Part shown: positions 43,540 to 53,856 of the stretch, one piece after another
How the letters are laid out: each line of letters begins with the position of its first letter
Numbering within the stretch: the stretch's first letter is position 1
Assembly: GCA_018136815.1 (NCBI GenBank)
Contig: CM030931.1
Coordinates: 2,781,801-2,845,800, forward strand
Direction: 5' to 3'
Length of the DNA: 64,000 bases
Source: Isochrysis galbana
Lineage: Eukaryota; Haptophyta; Isochrysidales; Isochrysidaceae
Program-made: the position numbers and the translations under genes
Notes under the pieces: model-generated
Databases searched by the model: none
What the model was told of the DNA's origin: nothing
What the model saw: the letters and a program-made list of their open reading frames with translations, nothing else

Positions 43540-44700
43540 TGCGATTTCCAGGCTCTTGTTTCCAGGTCCTTCGCAGAGCGGCCACACGGTGAAGCTCAGG
43601 TACATCTAGGTTGGTAGGGTTCGTCCCTAGCGACCTAGAATTCGAGTTCTCGTTTCGTTCTTTCTAGCCTGTTTGTCAGGTCTAGATTCCAGGTTTCCTC
43701 CTTTCGGGCAATCTCGACCCAAAGGAGCCAGGTCGCCTGTCGCTCGCTGCGCGCTTGTCTCAGGCTCTCGGGGTGCCTTCAGGATGCTTATTTAGCTTCT
43801 TGCAAGGCTTGTCGTTTCTTGTTGGGTTCCGGTTATTTCTTGGGACTTGCTAACTTTCGTTGTCGTTCAGGCCTGTTCTTCGTAGGTTCTGCTTGGCCTG
43901 GTTAGGGTTTCGTTGTCTTCCGGCGTTTGGCGTTCGCGTTGGCGTTCGGAATCTTCCTCTCACATTCCCTAGGTCCGCTACCCTTGGCTTGTAGGTCCTT
44001 GCTTCTTTCTTCTCGGTCAAGGTTTTGGCGAGCGAGTCGGTTGCTCTATCCGCTCGAGATTTGAGGTTTAATTTGCCATCTCCCCTTGGAGATCGGTGTA
44101 GGTTCGCTTCTTAGGTGAGGGAATCTTTCCCCTTGATGCAAGTTACATGCAAGCCTTGGCCCCTTTGGTGTTTCTTCCCCTTGGTTGCTACTCAGGGTTG
44201 TTCGTTAGAAGCGTCTAGAAGGTTCACGCTCAACGGCAAGATTTCCTCTGTCGTGAAGACATCTCGTTGCGATCTGTATCCAAAGTGATCGCCGTGGTCG
44301 CGCGACATGACGCTCCCCTTCGGACTCTCCGCTACGTGGGAAGTTACAACGGAGACACGCTCCGGCCGTCGCTGCGGAGTCTCTCTCTCTCTCGCTCTCT
44401 CTCCGTCTCTCGCGACGTGTTTGAGTTATCGGTGATTTGGGGTCGCGGTTGCTTGATAATTTGCTTGGTTTGGGTAGACTACAGCACATGGACTCAAAAA
44501 AATCTGAGGGCGCAGAACCACACAAACTAACCCAAACGGAGCGAAACCTAACCACACCTAGACGGACGCGGCCAGGCGTCGGCACCAGGGCAATTCAGCA
44601 ACGCGCAGACATGCGACAGAGAGAGAGAGGGGTCGGCACAACGAGGGCAGACCTCGCTGGGGAGCTACGACCGAGGGACGAGAGAAGATAGAAGACAGTC
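43540..44700. other. Unrecognised interior, nothing gene-like
   Basis: T/G-rich on the plus strand with recurring TTCTTG, CTTGGC and AGGTTC words up to 44240, then CTCTCTC simple sequence (44380-44410). No credible frame on either strand. Confidence 0.4.
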
Positions 44701-44829
44701 ATGGAACCTTTGATGACATCGAGAGAAAGTAAGAGAAGAGGCGGTATACCAATCGACGAGACCTTGAGGCTTAAGATAGCCCACAGGTTAGAAGTAAAAA
44801 CTTGTCATCGTATGAAATACGACAGGGGG

Positions 44830-45015
44830 CCAGCATGGCTGCTGTGGGTGGTGTGGCCGGGGCCACGGGCCGTGTGGCGCGATGGGAATCGCGCTCACCT
44901 GCTCGGCCTCCGCGGGAGGACGCGGTCGCTTCGCCTGCGACTGCTCCATGGACACTGGAGGGGCGCCCGCGGCGGGGTGCCCGAAGGAGAGAGGGGGCGC
45001 GTCGGCGTGCTCCAT
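44830..45015 (-). pseudogene. LINE ORF1 5' fragment (L4)
   Basis: The minus strand from ATG 45015 reads MEHADAPPLSFGHPAAGAPP, then SMEQSQAKRPRPPAEAEQV and APHGPWPRP. It matches the first 60 residues of the copy at 46842 almost residue for residue and is then cut at about 44830. Only the very 5' end of the LINE is present. A hairpin (CAACTGAC-TATAAA-GTTAGTTG, 45018-45039) lies immediately outside. Confidence 0.8.
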
Positions 45016-45045
45016 GTCAACTGACTATAAAGTTAGTTGCGTTCC

Positions 45046-45073
45046 GAGATCATAAAATGTGGTTTATGATCTC
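45046..45073. other. Perfect 11-bp hairpin
   Basis: GAGATCATAAA-ATGTGG-TTTATGATCTC. It lies seven bases outside the L4 ORF1 hairpin; an imperfect copy in opposite orientation is at about 18853-18885. Confidence 0.75.
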
Positions 45074-45559
45074 CGGCTGAGGCTCGTTGTTGCAGCCTCT
45101 CATTGCTGTCATCATTCATCAAAACGAATGTGCGACTACCATTCGACAATCGAAAGGGATAGTGTTAAAGCCAAACTTGCGAATGCACCCTTTGACGTGG
45201 CCAATGAGTTTCATTGTCATTGTCTCCGAAACCTGATGATCTTGGCCTGAGGCACTATCGCGTGTTTGTTTGTTTGACTACGTCCATTTGTAAGTCGTCT
45301 ATTTCCTTCGCTGGCGGGCGGTCAGCTGAGGCAACAAATTACATTCTTCTCGATTGTAATGTTTGCAATTCTTCGATTATTATTGTAAACGGACTATGGA
45401 CATTTGATGGCTCAACTTGAGTCTGTCCCATATTCGACGGAACGTGGCCATTTAGAGATATTTTACTTGTATTTATTATTTGTGGTGAACTACACTAATC
45501 TTAAAAAAAACCTTTTAATAGTCTCGCCCCGCGCGTGGCCTTGGGATCAGCTACAGTAG
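45074..45559. other. Gap between LINE copies L4 and L3
   Basis: Holds the inverted family B end (45375-45450) and CCTTTTAATAGTCTCGCCCC (45508-45527), a short block that recurs at about 54664 and 61507 beside other repeats. No gene seen. Confidence 0.5.
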
Positions 45560-46842
45560 CCACGCCCATTTCCCTTCCTCTCCCACACTTCCCGCCTTGC
45601 GGCCAGTTTATGAGGAGATTGAATCGTCTCCGGCATGCGGAGTGGTTTGCACGCCCTGACCCCGTAATTTACAGGGATCGTGGTGTTGTTCACGTTAAGG
45701 ATGAGCTTACGAGGAAAGTTCCCATCCAAGAAGGATCCTTGGCCCGCCGAGACATACAGATGCCAACGAGTGGAGTAGGCCGCCTTGGACACAAATGTGC
45801 CCGCACCGCCCTCAAGCTTCATGCGCTCTCGGTTCCCCTTGAGGAATGTGAGGCCTACCTTTTCGACCGCTTTAACGAGAACGCTGAGGTTGATTTGTTT
45901 GGCTTGCGCGAGGCCATCAGCTTCAACTACAATGTGGGCCGCCACATCTTGGAGGGCGTTGTAGAGGGACTTGCGAGAGGCAGATCCCCCCTTGTTGAGT
46001 TTCTCCTCCAAGGTTCCGATCTTCACGCGGACGGTGATGTCTGTTTGAGTGATGCGGAGGGTGGTGAGCTCGCCATAGCGGTCTTTGAATTGCTGTGCGC
46101 AGTCCTCATTGACCGCCACGTGCCACGGGCCTTTGATGGAACGAGCCCAAAAGTCTGGTTCAGGGTCAACTCCCTCTAGCTCGAGGAGTAGCTCGACGAT
46201 CGCGGCATATGCCGCCGCGTCTTGAAAGGCATAGTCCCCTTCTTGATGGAAGGAGAGGTCGAAGTTTGCATCAGTGTCTCCCATTTCTTGTTCATCATCT
46301 GACAGGATCACCTTTATCCGGATCAGAGGGTAGGGGGGTTTGGGGTGAGCGTGCGAACGGTGACATTTTGTGGCATGTGCTGTCCTTCTCCTTGGTTCCC
46401 TCCCTTGTGTAGGTCCGGGGGTGTCTCGCCATGGTGTGCGTTTGTGTGCCAGTCCTCTGGAGTTGTGCGTATCTGTTGTTGTATGAGGAGTGTGCCCATA
46501 AGGGCCACCCGGTCTCGGGCCGCGCCGCCAAGGCGGCGCGGCCTTCTCCAGGGTGAGTGAGGCCTCTGCCATAAGGCATGCCTGTTGGAGGGTTGGCGTG
46601 TCTCGTCTGGTGTAGGCCGGGTGGGGTCCACAGCCTGCTGTCTCCCATGGGGGGGACCAGCAAGGCTGCTGAGGGTGGCGTGGCCGAGGCCACGGGCCGT
46701 GTGGCGCGACGCGAGTCGCACGCACCTGCCCGGCCTCCGCGGGCGGACGCGGTCGCTTCGCCAGCGACTGCTCCATGGGTACTGGGGGGGCGCCCTCAGC
46801 GGGGGGCCCGAAGGAGAGGGGAGTCGCGGCGGCGCGCTCCAT
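45560..46842 (-). mobile_element. LINE copy L3, ORF1 only
   Basis: One uninterrupted minus-strand frame from ATG 46842 (MERAAATPLSFGPPAEGAPP) for about 410 codons, with a Pro/Thr/Arg-rich N-terminus, then YAAIVELLLELEGVDPEPDF, WARSIKGPWHVAVNEDC, VAAHIVVEADGLAQAKQ and FPRKLILNVNN, matching L2 and L5 ORF1. It is cut before the zinc units at about 45600-45655. A weak hairpin (AAGT-ATAA-ACTT, 46850-46861) is outside the start. Family A begins only 30 bases further right. Confidence 0.8.
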
Positions 46843-46871
46843 TGCGACCAAGTATAAACTTAGTTGAACTA

Positions 46872-47660
46872 CACTAATCTTATGATTGGTCGCCATGGAG
46901 GGGGGCCTCGCGCCCCCCCCACTCTCTCGACTCCCCTCATGGGGGGCGAGAACCATCCACCCCCCTGCGCTGCCTCTTGGCATGCAGGGGGGACTCACTC
47001 AGACTGCCCAGACTCTCCCAGAGAGCTGGGCACAGATCGCACGCCCTGGCCCGCGTTGGCCTGCTTGTCGCTCTGACCAACCCCTCCTCCCCCTGGGCCC
47101 CCCTGATCAGGACCCCCCAGCCAGCTCCAGTCGACCGGCAGGGGCGCGAGAGACAGCGAGGGAGAGGCAGGAGGGGCCAGGGCCATGCCCCAGCCTCACC
47201 TGCCCCCTGAGCTGTGCTCCCAGGCCCCCTGCAGGCCTCCTGGGGACCTGAAGAGGGGCCGCAGGCGCGCGCCATGGCCAGAGCCGCAGGGAAGAGAGGA
47301 GGAAGAGGGAAGAGAGAGGGGAGGGGGGAGTGGCAGCTCTCCCCTCCGGTGTTTACATGTCTTCTCGTCCTGTTTAGGTAAGAGAAGACGGGGGCGCCAG
47401 AACCAGGAGGGAAGGGCCGCGGCTCGCCGCGGCCACTCGCCCCGGCGAGGAGTGATTAGCGCTTCTGGGCTCCCTTTCACGAGTGCCCCCCCCCCCCCCC
47501 CCCCGGCGTTGTTTTTACCCGAAAGGGGTTTTCCCCCAGCGTGGACTCGAGGAGAGGACGTGCTGGGGTGCGCGGGGTCGGTGCGTGCACTGGGGGGAGG
47601 ACAAATATCGAGGGGAGGGGGCAGTACCCCCACCCCCCGGTAGCACTCGGACACCTGGCT
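46872..47660 (+). repeat. Family A copy 5, with the hAT empty site
   Basis: Uninterrupted counterpart of 32477-32581 plus 33606-33885; GCTGCCTCTTGGCATG (46969-46984) is the pre-insertion hAT target. It continues right with CCGCAGGCGCGCGCCATGG, a CTGTTTAGGTAAG block and G/C tracts, as in copy 1. Confidence 0.75.
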
Positions 47661-48611
47661 CGTCAGGCATGGCGAGATTCCGGGACGGAAAAGTTGTGTC
47701 CGATTAGCTAGTGGGGTTGGCTAGGATATAACATTAATTATTTTACTATTGCTGTGGTGAACTACAGCCCACCATCACCGCACAACCACCAACCCAACAT
47801 CGCACCCCAACGGTCAATTTGAGTCAACTGTCAAGAGGATGTACAATAATCGATAATACGCGCGACAACACAACACCGAATGCATCAGACATACACATGC
47901 ACGTGCTTGGCAAACAAAGTGCAACGTGAAAGTGAGGACGGAGAAAGAGAAGAATGATCAAACAGAAGCACTTCAAGAATCTTCAACGAACGATGACCTT
48001 GCCAGCCCTGCGCTTACCATACTTTTGTGCGCACATTCGAACGACGCATCCTTTCTTGATTGAAGTCTCTCCAGTTGTCCGACTTGCACTTCAGCTGGAG
48101 CTAGAACACCAATGGTTTGTACCGATCCTCTCCCTGGTCTGCCACACAGTTTCCTTTTCTTTGTGCGCACATTCGAACGACGCATCCTTTCTTGATTGAA
48201 GTCTCTCCGCTTGTCCGACTTGCACTTCAGCTAGAGCTAGAACACCAATTGTTTGTACCGATCCTCTCCCTGGTCTGCCACACTGTTTCCCTCTAGGGTA
48301 CCATAGGCGCAGCTATCTATCTCTGCAATGGGCATATCTATTTCTCACCCACGCGCACTTTTGTCCCCCCCCCCAAGGATCCTGAGCGCCATGCTCGGTT
48401 TGCGTACTTTTAGAGAGGCCCTACTGGCGCCCTCACAAGCACTTCAACCAGAGATGTAGCTCAACTCGGCTTACTTAAAGGCGTGAGGCTCACCCGACCA
48501 GGAAGCGTCCATGCTCACCTGTACTTTCGTCGTGGGCACTAAGATTGTTCCATTTGATGAGCTGAATGGAAGAAAGCCCTTGCATGCGCAAGACGATGCT
48601 AAATGGTCCAT
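47661..48611. other. Downstream of the FET-like gene; 137-bp tandem duplication
   Basis: Two tandem copies of a 137-bp unit start at about 48026 and 48163 (key word GTGCGCACATTCGAACGACG) and end in CCCTGGTCTGCCACAC. Divergence is a few bases. No gene or RNA structure recognised; the rest is unremarkable. Confidence 0.7.
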
Positions 48612-49670
48612 CTAGAATCGGCGGCCACCCTTGCCCTTGCCAAATCGGTCAGCTGCAGGGCGCCGCGCGATGCTGACTTGAAGGACGCTGTTTGGGTAAC
48701 GCCCGGGATCGCCAAATGGCTTGCCTGAGAACCACTCGATCGCCGCTTGTGCTGTGGCGACCTCATCGTACGAGATGGTGCCGTCGCCCTTAAGCTGACC
48801 TGTCGCTTTGTCCTTGTAAAGATGGATGGTGGGCTCGCCTTGGTTATACGATTTCTTGGACTTCTTGATGGCGCCGATGCTTCCAAAGAAATCAGCAATC
48901 TCCCTCTTGCTGGCCGAAGAGGGCAAGCCCTGTACGTAGATTGTGTTCTCCCACGAGATGGATCCGTCCTCAAGGACCCGGTCGCCGCGCGCTGCGCCTC
49001 CTGCTCCATCCATCTTGCCGGATACTCCCCAGGGTGTGGTCCATGTGCGCGAGCGGTCATCCAGCCGCACACCCATTGACTCCAGAGCGTTTCGGTGCTG
49101 ATCGGCAGCGTCGAAGTCGCGCATATTCTTGGCGTTGTTGCGTTGCTCAATCAGTGCCATGATCTCCTGTTCTGTAGGACGCCCCCCACCTCTGCCATCA
49201 TCTCCACCGCCACCGTCGCGCCTGCCATCCCCATAGCCGCCGCCGCCGCCGCCTGGCCCCATACGGCTGTACTGGTCATCGCGTGGGCCTCCGCCTCCGT
49301 AGCCGTCGTCCCGTCCACCCCCATTGAAGTCTCGCCCACCTTTCCCATAAGGAGGACCACGGTCATCGCCACGACCAAACCCACCGCGGCCGCGGCCACC
49401 ATCGCGATCGTGAAAACCTTGCCCGTACCCCTTGCCTCGGTCATCCGGGAAACCACCGCCTCGGCTGCCAAAGCCGCCACCCCGACCGCGGCCGTAAGGC
49501 GGTGGCTCTCCACGGTACTCATCGTATTCATAGTCACGCTGCCGATCTCGGTCGTCACGCCTCTCAAACCGGTCGTCGCGACGACGGTCGTCGTCACGGC
49601 GACGCTCGTCATCCCGACGGCGCTCGTCGTCGTACCGCCGCTCGTCGTCGCGGCCCCGCTCGTACGACAT
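48612..49670 (-). CDS. FET/FUS-like RRM protein with CysRS-tail-like module
   Basis: 352 residues, intronless. ATG 49670 (MSYERGRDDERRYDDERR) is preferred over an in-frame ATG 45 bases upstream. Residues 1-55 are Arg/Asp repeats, and about 55-160 are Gly/Arg/Tyr-rich with RGG motifs. About 165-215 (PTEQEIMALIEQRNNAKNMR, DFDAADQHRNALESMGVRLD then DRSRTWTTPWG) looks like the C-terminal helical segment of cysteinyl-tRNA synthetase. The RRM follows: NTIYVQGLPSSASKREIADF, IHLYKDKATGQLKGDGTISY and AIEWFSGKPF, with the NxIFVQGL and LKGxxxVSY signatures of the FUS/EWS/TAF15 subgroup. A basic Gly tail ends it. It is probably a nuclear RNA/DNA-binding co-transcriptional factor; RGG repeats suggest arginine methylation. 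Role by family only. Confidence 0.85.
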   Translation of the reverse strand: MSYERGRDDERRYDDERRRDDERRRDDDRRRDDRFERRDDRDRQRDYEYDEYRGEPPPYGRGRGGGFGSRGGGFPDDRGKGYGQGFHDRDGGRGRGGFGRGDDRGPPYGKGGRDFNGGGRDDGYGGGGPRDDQYSRMGPGGGGGGYGDGRRDGGGGDDGRGGGRPTEQEIMALIEQRNNAKNMRDFDAADQHRNALESMGVRLDDRSRTWTTPWGVSGKMDGAGGAARGDRVLEDGSISWENTIYVQGLPSSASKREIADFFGSIGAIKKSKKSYNQGEPTIHLYKDKATGQLKGDGTISYDEVATAQAAIEWFSGKPFGDPGRYPNSVLQVSIARRPAADRFGKGKGGRRF

Positions 49671-49850
49671 GATGGCCGCCCAGCGAGCCTCTGGCGGCTT
49701 CTCGTGGGGGGGCACTGCCCGACGAGGGGGCGCGCGTTTTCTCCGGCTAAATTCCTCCCCCTAGCTCTACAGTATGGGTGCACCCATACTCAAAAGTCAA
49801 ACGCTTCTAAAGCTTTCTTGCCCCTACCGGGCTCCGCCCGGAGGTTTCTT
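49671..49850. promoter_or_regulatory. 5' flank of the FET-like gene with perfect 20-bp palindrome
   Basis: AGTATGGGTGCACCCATACT (49771-49790) is its own reverse complement, 100 bases upstream of the chosen ATG. A second stem, CCGGGC-TCC-GCCCGG, lies at about 49828-49842. A dimeric transcription-factor site is plausible but unproven. Confidence 0.5.
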
Positions 49851-50086
49851 ATTTGAGGTTTCTTAGGGGCGGGGTGGGGTCGGGTGCGGGTTTCTTATTT
49901 CTTGCGGAGACAAAAGTCAAAAGTCGAGTGCGCGGGCCAACCCCAACCCCAACCCTTCCGCCCTGAAGCGGGGGGGGGGGGGGGGATGACTGGATGACCG
50001 GATTCGACCGGATGCCGGATGACCGGATTCGACCCGCTGTCTCGCCATCCTGCAAGCAGGACCGCAAACCACTGAGCCACGCGACT
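49790..50086 (-). repeat. tRNA-derived SINE-like sequence
   Basis: The minus strand has an RNA polymerase III A box, TGGCTCAGTGG (50079-50069), and a B box, GGGTCGAATCC (50035-50025), whose starts are 44 bases apart, exactly the tRNA spacing. The 5' seven bases (AGTCGCG) have no matching 3' acceptor strand, so this is not a functional tRNA. A body with duplicated GGATTCGACC words, G-runs and CCAACCCCAACCCC follows. No second copy in the window, so SINE status is inferred. Confidence 0.5.
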
Positions 50087-50100
50087 CGGACGCGTAAACT

Positions 50101-51740
50101 CGTCTAAGTGTCTAAGTGCCAAACAGTTTGCCAAACACCAAACACAAGAGGTTGCAACCTCAGGTTATTTTTGGTTGTTTTTTCACAAATGCCCCGTGAA
50201 CCCGTGAAATGTATATAAAAAAGGAACAATATCCCCCTCCCCCCCCCCCCCCTTCCCCCCTCCCCCCCTCGTGAGGTATTGTGGGACTGTGGTGAATAGG
50301 ATATAAAAAATTTCAGGACCCCCTCCCTCCGTACCCCGCCCCCCCCCCTTTGGATTCGAGGACATCCAGCTGCTTAGAAGCTTTTGCATGGATGGGGGGA
50401 CGGCGCCTTGCGCGTGCAGGGCCGATGTGGCTCTGAAAAAGTTTTGGGGCGAGGAGGTGATGCCACCACGACGGCGAACACTCGGTGGTGAGCACGCACG
50501 GCTCCTCCCATGTTCGTGATGATGATGGTGTGCTGCTCTCGCTCTGCGGTCGCATCCCTGTCGTGAGCGTGAGAGCGGTGGCGGCGGATCGTGCAGCAGC
50601 GTGGGAGAAACGCGACGCTCGGTCGGTCGGGGTTGGGGTTGAAGGGAGGGGTGGCGGTGGCGGCTGGGCCTGGCATGGAGCGGTGGCGAGAGTAGCAAGG
50701 ACAGAGGGAGGGAGGGAGGGAGCGCGACACGGGCCGCCCCTCGTCCCGCCGTGCCCCCCCCCCCGCACATATGTTTTTTTCACTGCTGTTTTTCTCTTTT
50801 TTTATCGACGGCATAAAACATACTGCATACTGATTTTGCTGTTTTATTTCTAAGTTTGACTGTGTTTCACATGTAGGTGAAGCACGCGTTCCGGTGCTTC
50901 GGCCCGGCAGTAAAGAGTTAACTTTTTAGCCCAAAATTTCGGTGGTCTCGGTCGAAATTTATTTTTGTGTCGCACTTGTAGTAAGTAGTAAGTGACCCCT
51001 GGTGTGCTGTCTATAGTCTAAAGTACTATAATAAAACAATTGAGCGTTAGTACCACTACTCCCACTAGCCCGGTACTATCACGACACCCCTCAGCGCACT
51101 TGCCCGCTATCACAGAGTGCCGTCATCTGCCAACACAACCCATTGGTCCTTACCGATAGAATCGGCTTTACCGATAACTTTGTCTGCCAGATTCCTTTTC
51201 ATCAAGTCATCAGCCTCTTTCATCATGTGCACCACCTTCTGGACTCTTCTCTACATTATCATCTGCAGTCGATGCACATCGAGTTCTTAGGGTTCCCGAG
51301 TCATTTGCACATCGACTTCTAGACCTCGCCTTCATCTTGGGGATCTCAGCTCACTCTAGATCGACTTAGTGCACCTAAGGAATCTCACCTTCATCAACAC
51401 TCACGACGCTTCATCGGCTCATACTAAGGCAATACTCGCCGATTCCCTAAATCCTTGATTCCTTCTTTGTTCCCTCGCACGCCTGCCTGTTTGTCTCAGA
51501 GTATTATCCAAAGAACCGTGGTGGGGTATATGTAAGGTTCGTGCGTGCGTGATTGTTGTAGAATCACCGTGCCCCAGGGGTATCTTCGTGAGTTCCCCAG
51601 TGCCCCCAGGTGTCCCAGGTTCTGACCCCCTCACCCCTGTACCACTGTCTCTCTCACTGTCTGTCATGACCCTCCTGCTTTTTGTTGCCGCCCTGGCTGC
51701 TTCCTGGCATCCAGCGCGATACCCGCACGCCTTGAAGTGA
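50101..51740. other. Intergenic, nothing recognised
   Basis: C-tracts (50230-50275, 50338-50350), short frames on both strands with no domains, and a GGGAGGGAGG run near 50710. 51000-51420 is unremarkable mixed sequence. Confidence 0.4.
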
Positions 51741-52179
51741 TGGCACAGACACATACACATATGCACCCCTTCAAATCTCCCCCCTCGCAAACCCCCGGCT
51801 CCCATTATAACTCCCCACAAGTTACAATGAGGGAAAACCCATTGAGGCGGACCGGTCGACGCCGGCCGACTCTCCGGGGAAAACACCGGGGGGGGGGGGG
51901 GGGGACCTCTCGTCGAGAAGTGGAACGGCCCTTACAGCTCGCGCCGCGAGCAGTCCTCGAAGAAATAAATGACTGCGCCCCCCGATACCTGCCACAGGGA
52001 CGTCTTGAGCCACTCCCTTCTTCTCGCCCCTCTTGTCGCCAGCCGCCCCCCTTCGCCCGTTTGCTAACGCAAACGGGGCCCGTTTCTTACCGCACTTCAT
52101 CGGGGGGGGCGCAAATTCCCCCCTCTCCCTCTCTCCATTCTCCTCCGCCCCTCTCCCTGCGGCGCGTCGCCATGCGGCG
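51741..52179. other. Intergenic before a family A copy
   Basis: Contains a G-run (about 51890-51903). The long frame crossing it is translated repeat rather than a gene. Confidence 0.4.
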
Positions 52180-52561
52180 CGCCACGGCCTGCTCTCAGAG
52201 GGCCTTTGGGGGCTCCCAGAGGGCCAGCAAGGGCAGCTCAGGGGGCAGTGGAGGCTGGGGCTCAGCCTCTGGCCCCCCCTGCCTCTCCCACGCTTGCCAC
52301 GCTGGCCATTGGAGCCTCCCAGTGGCCTCTGTATGCCTGGCGACCAGGGGAGGGGGGGGAGTCAGCTCGAGGGCAGGCCCATGCTGGGCGTGGGAGTGCG
52401 AGTCTCGGCCCGCGCCCACTAGGGGTCTGGGCCAGAGTGTTGATTGCCCAGCCCCTGCCAAAGGGCAGGGGCTGGGATTGATTGTACGGGCCCACCCCGG
52501 GGGGTGTCCGCGATGGAGAGATGGGGGCGCGAGGCCCCCATTGACCCCCACTTATAAAAGT
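52180..52561 (-). repeat. GC-rich dispersed repeat, family A-like (copy 6)
   Basis: Collinear in arrangement with other family A copies (CTGGGAGCCTCC, GCCTGGCGACC, C-tract), ending in GCCCCCATTGACCCCCACTT with the hairpin ACTT-ATAA-AAGT (52550-52561). More diverged than the others. Confidence 0.55.
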
Positions 52562-52639
52562 AGGTTTGATAGTCTAAAGTACTACGTGCGCGCCCAATTC
52601 CTCGCGCCGGCGCAATCCCTTCGCCGTGTGTCCTTCGCC

Positions 52640-53260
52640 CTCTGGGGGGGCCGTGGAAGCTGGGAAATGGCTCGAGGAGAGGCTAGAGGCTCGAGGCCTA
52701 CTGGGAGACAGCCTCCCAGCTGCGCAGATCCGCACTCGCCGCGCGACGGCCCGCCTGGTGGAGCTGGAGCGTCTGGCGGCGACGACGTCGATGATGTCGC
52801 CAGCGTCCTTCGCACCCCTGGCGGGGCGGGCGCGGCGCCCGCGCAGCGCGAGCGGCGCTATGCGGGGCCGTCCATATCATATGCAGGCCCCCAGCGCGCC
52901 ACGGCGGCGGAGGGCGTCAGGGAGAGGGCCTGTAAGGCCGTTGTGTGCTGGTACCACCCCGACACCGATCGCTCGGTGTTATGCTCCAAGGCCCAATGGG
53001 CCGCGGAGTTTGGGGTGGACCGGCGGCGCATGGACCTCTGGGAGAAGAGGCTCGGCGCCGAGGACCTCGAGCGCATACGGCGTGGCGTCATTCCCCTGCC
53101 GGCCAGAGCTCCGGGGCCACAGGGAGAGGAGCGCTCGTACGCTCGTGCGCCCGAGCAAGCGGCCGACCGTGCAGCAGCCCTCGGCTCCAAGCATGGATAC
53201 GACTTGAGCATTGTGGATGGGATCAGGGCTGCCTTGCGGTTGCAACTGGGCCTGCATGCA
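52640..53260 (+). CDS. Unknown coding-like segment
   Basis: About 200 codons stay open to the right of family A copy 6. The C-terminal half looks protein-like: ACKAVVCWYHPDTDRSVLCS, KAQWAAEFGVDRRRMDLWEK, RLGAEDLERIRRG and DLSIVDGIRAALRLQLGL. The Ala/Gly/Arg-rich left part may be repeat. No start codon stands out and no family is recognised. Possibly an element-encoded protein or a broken host gene. Confidence 0.3.
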
Positions 53261-53856
53261 TGTAATAGTGTAATAGTAACGGTTGGTCTACATCTCCCAT
53301 ACCCATATTATACTCGTCGGCGCGCCACTACTCGCCCAGCGCAGTTTCTGCTGTTGTGTGATCGCATGGGGTATAGGTATAGGGGGCTGACTACGGCTCA
53401 CCATTGAGCATCCTGCTCCCTTATGTCCACCACCAAGCCCAGTAGACTGACCATGCACTTCGATGGCCCAATCTGACTCATTTATGAGGCATAGAACCTG
53501 GAAGGACACCCCTACCAGGAATCGGACCCCCCCTCCCCGTGGGCCGTTCCGATGAGGGCACGTGCACTCTCACAGGGCGTCGTAAATGATGGAACCCCAT
53601 GATATTTTTGTACCTCTTGCCTGCAGGGCATCCCCATGGGCCCAGATCAAGTTTTGGGGGGGCTCTAGAGACAAAAAATACCATTAGGGGAGGGGGAAGG
53701 ACATGCCAGTAGAGGAATTGGCCGCCCACGTAGTATGTAGAGTCTACAAATCTGACTTCTTGGCTAAGAACTTCTGAGAGGCGGGGCACACGTCCCCTCC
53801 TCTCTCCTCTTCCTCTCTGCGTGTGCTTGAATCTTGAACCGGGGCCGCCGGCCGCA
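53261..53856. other. Intergenic, nothing recognised
   Basis: Upstream region of the thioredoxin-fold gene. No repeat copy or gene recognised. Confidence 0.4.

Larger units (their letters stand above)
43038..45450. mobile_element. Possible DNA element with long inverted ends (family B)
   Basis: The left end (GGTGTCGTTCCGTCAATTAT onward, 43038-43115) and the right end (reverse complement of about 45375-45450, CACGTTCCGTCGAATATGGG onward) align over about 75 bases, sharing CGTTCCGTC, ATGGGACA, GAGCCATCAAATGTCCATAG and CAATAATC in order. They point inwards, as terminal inverted repeats would. The interior holds a family B body (43260-43530), an unrecognised T/G-rich stretch (43540-44700) and a LINE 5' fragment (44830-45015). 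No transposase was found. The two ends might instead belong to separate copies. Confidence 0.45.

Noticed and set aside
45535..46179. Plus-strand frame of about 214 codons
   Set aside because: Antisense shadow of LINE L3 ORF1, whose homology to L2 and L5 is on the minus strand.
49790..50086. A functional tRNA gene
   Set aside because: Internal promoter boxes fit, but the acceptor stem and a proper anticodon arm do not form.
51737..52640. Left part of a 556-codon plus-strand frame
   Set aside because: It crosses G-runs and a family A repeat copy; only the right part (52640-53260) looks protein-like.
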